In this document: piece after piece, positions 34,488 to 36,721 of the stretch
Layout: each line of letters opens with the position of its first letter
Position numbering within the stretch: the first letter of the stretch is position 1
Assembly: GCA_900546265.1 (NCBI GenBank)
Contig: URCA01000037.1
Coordinates: forward strand, 1 to 36,721
Direction of reading: 5' to 3'
DNA from: an uncultured Oscillospiraceae bacterium
Lineage (GTDB): Bacteria > Bacillota > Clostridia > Oscillospirales > Acutalibacteraceae
DNA length: 36,721 bases
Made by a program: the position numbers and the translations under genes
Notes under the pieces: model-generated
Told to the model about the DNA's origin: nothing
Database searches by the model: none
What the model saw: the letters and a program-made list of their open reading frames with translations, nothing else

Positions 34488-35846
34488 TCAATTTTTCAGG
34501 CTCTGCATGGGGGCTGGAATCCGGCCGCCCCGGCCGATAAACCGGGCGGGCGAGTAGGTGTTCAGCGGCATCACCGGGCCGCCGCCCAGCAGGCCGCCGA
34601 AGCTCAGTTCCTCCCCTACCGTCTTGCCGATGGCGGGTATCAGGCGCACCGCCGTGGTCTTGGAGTTGACCATGCCGATGGCGGCTTCGTCCGCGATGAT
34701 GGCGGAAATCACCTCCGCCGGCGTGTCGCCGGGGACGTTGATCATGTCCAGCCCCACCGAGCAGACCGCGGTCATGGCCTCCAGCTTCTCCAGCCGCAGG
34801 CAGCCGCAGCGGGCGGCGTTTATCATCCCCGCGTCCTCGGTGACCGGGATGAAGGCGCCGGACAGGCCGCCCACATGGGAGGACGCCATGACCCCGCCCT
34901 TTTTCACCGCGTCGTTGAGCAGGGCCAGGGCCGCGGTGGTGCCGTGGGCGCCGCAGCATTCCAGCCCCATTTCCTCCAGGATGTGGGCCACCGAGTCGCC
35001 CACCGCCGGGGTGGGCGCCAGAGACAAGTCCACGATGCCGAAGGGTACGCCCAGCCGTTTGGACGCCTCCCGGGCCACCAGCTGGCCCATGCGGGTGATT
35101 TTGAAAGCGGTCTTCTTGATGAGATCCGCCACCGCCGTCAGGTCGCAGTCCCCGGCCTTAGCCAGGGCCGCCCGCACCACGCCGGGGCCGGAAACTCCCA
35201 CGTTGATGACGCAGTCGGGCTCGCCCGCGCCGTGGAACGCCCCCGCCATAAACGGGTTGTCCTCCGGCGCGTTGCAGAATACCACCAGCTTGGCGCAGCC
35301 GATGCAGTCCCGGTCGGCGGTGCGTTCCGCCGTCTCGCGGACCACCTGGCCCATCATAGCCACCGCGTCCATGTTGATGCCAGCCTTGGTGGAGCCGATG
35401 TTTATCGAAGAACAGACGTGATCGGTGACGGCCAGCGCCTCGGGGATGCTGGCGATGAGCTCCTTGTCCCCGGGAGAAAAGCCCTTCTGCACCAGGGCGG
35501 AGAAGCCGCCGATGAAGTTCACCCCGCAGGTTTGGGCCGCTTTCTCCAGGGTGACGGCCATCTTCACCGGATCCTTGTCCTCGCAGGCGGCCAAGATCAT
35601 GGCGATGGGGGTGACGGAGATCCGCTTGTTGATAATCGGGATCCCCAGCTCCTTTTCAATCTGCTCGCCGGTTTTCACCAGGTCCTTGGCGTACCGGGTG
35701 ATTTTGTCGTAAATTTTCCCGCAGGCCTTCTCGAGACTGCTGTCGCAGCAGTCCAGCAGGGAGATGCCCATGGTGATGGTGCGTACGTCCAGGTTTTCCT
35801 CCTGAATCATGGTGATGGTTTCCAGTATATCGTGGGCGTTGAGCAT
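34488..35846 (-). CDS. DUF711/UPF0210 (PFL family) protein
   Basis: This 452-residue protein is a close match to the UPF0210/DUF711 family by its opening (DILETITMIQEENLDVRTITMGISLLDCCD) and by VNFIGGFSALVQKG, SSINIGSTKAGINMDAV and GPVMPLNTYSPARFIGRGGRIPAPMQSLKN at the end. It is cytoplasmic and its function is not established; a glycyl-radical-like name is used in databases without proof. ATG at 35846 is chosen to match the family start; the frame is open to 35888. It follows the ACT gene by 62 bp, the usual pairing for this family, so the two probably work together. Confidence 0.93.
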   Translation of the reverse strand: MLNAHDILETITMIQEENLDVRTITMGISLLDCCDSSLEKACGKIYDKITRYAKDLVKTGEQIEKELGIPIINKRISVTPIAMILAACEDKDPVKMAVTLEKAAQTCGVNFIGGFSALVQKGFSPGDKELIASIPEALAVTDHVCSSINIGSTKAGINMDAVAMMGQVVRETAERTADRDCIGCAKLVVFCNAPEDNPFMAGAFHGAGEPDCVINVGVSGPGVVRAALAKAGDCDLTAVADLIKKTAFKITRMGQLVAREASKRLGVPFGIVDLSLAPTPAVGDSVAHILEEMGLECCGAHGTTAALALLNDAVKKGGVMASSHVGGLSGAFIPVTEDAGMINAARCGCLRLEKLEAMTAVCSVGLDMINVPGDTPAEVISAIIADEAAIGMVNSKTTAVRLIPAIGKTVGEELSFGGLLGGGPVMPLNTYSPARFIGRGGRIPAPMQSLKN

Positions 35847-35908
35847 AGTGTTCCCGTGCCTTTCCTGGCGGGGGTGTCCCCGCCCCAAAATTCCAGTGGG
35901 TTTCGCCG

Positions 35909-36178
35909 TTAGATGGTGTGCATGGCGTTGAAAATATCTTCATGCATGGCATGGACGGAAAGGCCCATTTCCTTGCCGATAGCGGTCAGCTCGTCCGCGA
36001 ACTGGGTGAAGGGGATGTCGCTTTTCGAAATGTCCACCATCATGATCATGGCGAACATATCCTGCAAAACGCTCTGAGTCACTTCCAGCACATTCGCCTG
36101 ATACTTTGCACAAACGCCGCTTACCTGATGCAGAATACCTACATTGTCCTTACCAATTACTGTGATTACAGCACGCAT
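35909..36178 (-). CDS. ACT domain protein (UPF0237)
   Basis: This 89-residue single ACT domain (MRAVITVIGKDNVGILHQVSGV) belongs to the UPF0237 group that nearly always precedes a UPF0210/DUF711 gene. ACT domains bind small ligands, often amino acids, so it may regulate its partner. ATG at 36178 has GGAGG ten bases upstream. Codon use is odd: the first 25 or so codons favour GTA, ATT, GGT, GCT and ACA, while the last 40 favour GTC, ATC, ACC and GCC, as in the rest of the window. Confidence 0.93.
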   Translation of the reverse strand: MRAVITVIGKDNVGILHQVSGVCAKYQANVLEVTQSVLQDMFAMIMMVDISKSDIPFTQFADELTAIGKEMGLSVHAMHEDIFNAMHTI

Positions 36179-36260
36179 AATAAATAATCCTCCGTTGTCA
36201 TTTCTATCATAGCCGAAAACGGCTTTGACTTTTTTATATTATTTCAGGCAGCCAATTTTT

Positions 36261-36721
36261 TCAAGAAAGCAGCTTCTTCATGCGTTCCATTGCTTCCTTG
36301 GTTTTTTCTCTGTCGCCAAATGCGGTCAGACGGAACCAGCCCTCGCCGTTCTTGCCGAAGCCTTCGCCTGGTGTGCCGACAACCGCTGCTTCGTGGAGCA
36401 GGTAATCGAAAAATTCCCAGCTATTCATACCCTTAGGGCACTTCAACCAAATATACGGAGAATTCTTCCCGCCGGTATATTCAATTCCCAGTTCTTCCAT
36501 AGTCTTTGCAATAATTGCAGCATTTTCCTGATAGTATGCAATGTTCTTGCGAATCTGTTTCTGTCCTTCTTCCGTGAAAACAGCTGCTGCTGCACACTGT
36601 ACCGGATAGGAAACGCCGTTGAACTTACTGCCCTGCCGTCTGCCCCAAATCTGTGCAATGCTGACATCGGTGCCGTCAGAAGCGATTACATGCAGTGCGG
36701 TCGGAATAACAGTATAGCCGC
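36261..36721 (-). CDS. dapL: LL-diaminopimelate aminotransferase, C-terminal part
   Basis: The last 152 codons of a DapL-type aminotransferase, running off the right edge, so the start and the PLP-binding lysine (normally just before the first residues seen here, GYTVIPTALHV) are outside. The enzyme converts tetrahydrodipicolinate to LL-diaminopimelate in lysine and peptidoglycan synthesis. Visible family motifs include WGRRQGSKFNGVSYPVQCAAAA, KNSPYIWLKCP and VGTPGEGFGKNGEGWFRLTAFG. Three 60-nt lines counted by hand gave about 47 percent GC, and the codons are A/T-ending, unlike the GC-rich genes to the left. A weak hairpin (36211-36224) lies downstream. Confidence 0.93.
   Translation of the reverse strand, partial: GYTVIPTALHVIASDGTDVSIAQIWGRRQGSKFNGVSYPVQCAAAAVFTEEGQKQIRKNIAYYQENAAIIAKTMEELGIEYTGGKNSPYIWLKCPKGMNSWEFFDYLLHEAAVVGTPGEGFGKNGEGWFRLTAFGDREKTKEAMERMKKLLS

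Overview
The window looks like a GC-rich member of the Clostridia, probably Oscillospirales/Ruminococcaceae-like. That is an inference from the gene families: Gram-positive lipoprotein and surface-protein signals, a V-type ATPase, CUT1 sugar importers without their own ATPase gene, DUF5696, YIP1 and NHL proteins, and a DapL-type aminotransferase. Almost everything is on the minus strand; the one convincing plus-strand gene is at 22183-23436. No rRNA, tRNA, CRISPR array, integrase or transposase was seen.

Bases 1-23436 are a glycan sensing and uptake locus. Reading along the minus strand, a divergent promoter region (about 21930-22182) drives a large solute-binding protein fused to carbohydrate-binding-like domains (19026-21929). 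A hairpin element follows, then permease pair 1 (17960-18883, 17084-17941), an NHL-propeller membrane protein (15580-17076), a YIP1-family membrane protein (14951-15583), a DUF5696 protein (12700-14934) and permease pair 2 (11816-12703, 10819-11802). A second promoter (10763-10791) starts a membrane-bound AraC-type sensor-regulator (8387-10642), a second binding lipoprotein (7089-8348), a SurA-like anchored chaperone (6359-7108) and two paralogous parallel beta-helix proteins (4438-6315, 2865-4355). A large surface protein (136-2706) ends the locus. On the plus strand, 22183-23436 encodes a membrane-anchored surface protein that shares a domain of about 190 residues with 136-2706. A nearly identical 30-bp promoter occurs three times, before 21929, 22183 and 2706, and ties the two ends of the locus into one regulon. 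The predicted scheme is that surface proteins bind or trim a polysaccharide, two importers take up the products, and the AraC sensor reads an extracellular signal.

Bases 23437-25340 hold paired terminators and a small operon, a YgjV-like membrane protein and a GH43/GH32-like five-bladed propeller glycosidase. It has a clear sigma-A promoter with a LacI-type palindrome at the start site. Bases 25439-34443 hold a complete nine-gene V-type ATPase operon, transcribed G/H-C-I-K-F-E-A-B-D, with a recognisable promoter, a hairpin leader and a strong palindromic terminator. A second copy of the stop-codon-linked hairpin element lies between F and E.

Bases 34488-36721 hold a DUF711/UPF0210 protein, its usual ACT-domain partner and the 3' end of dapL. 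Codon use changes abruptly inside the ACT gene, so the right end may have a different origin or be an assembly join.
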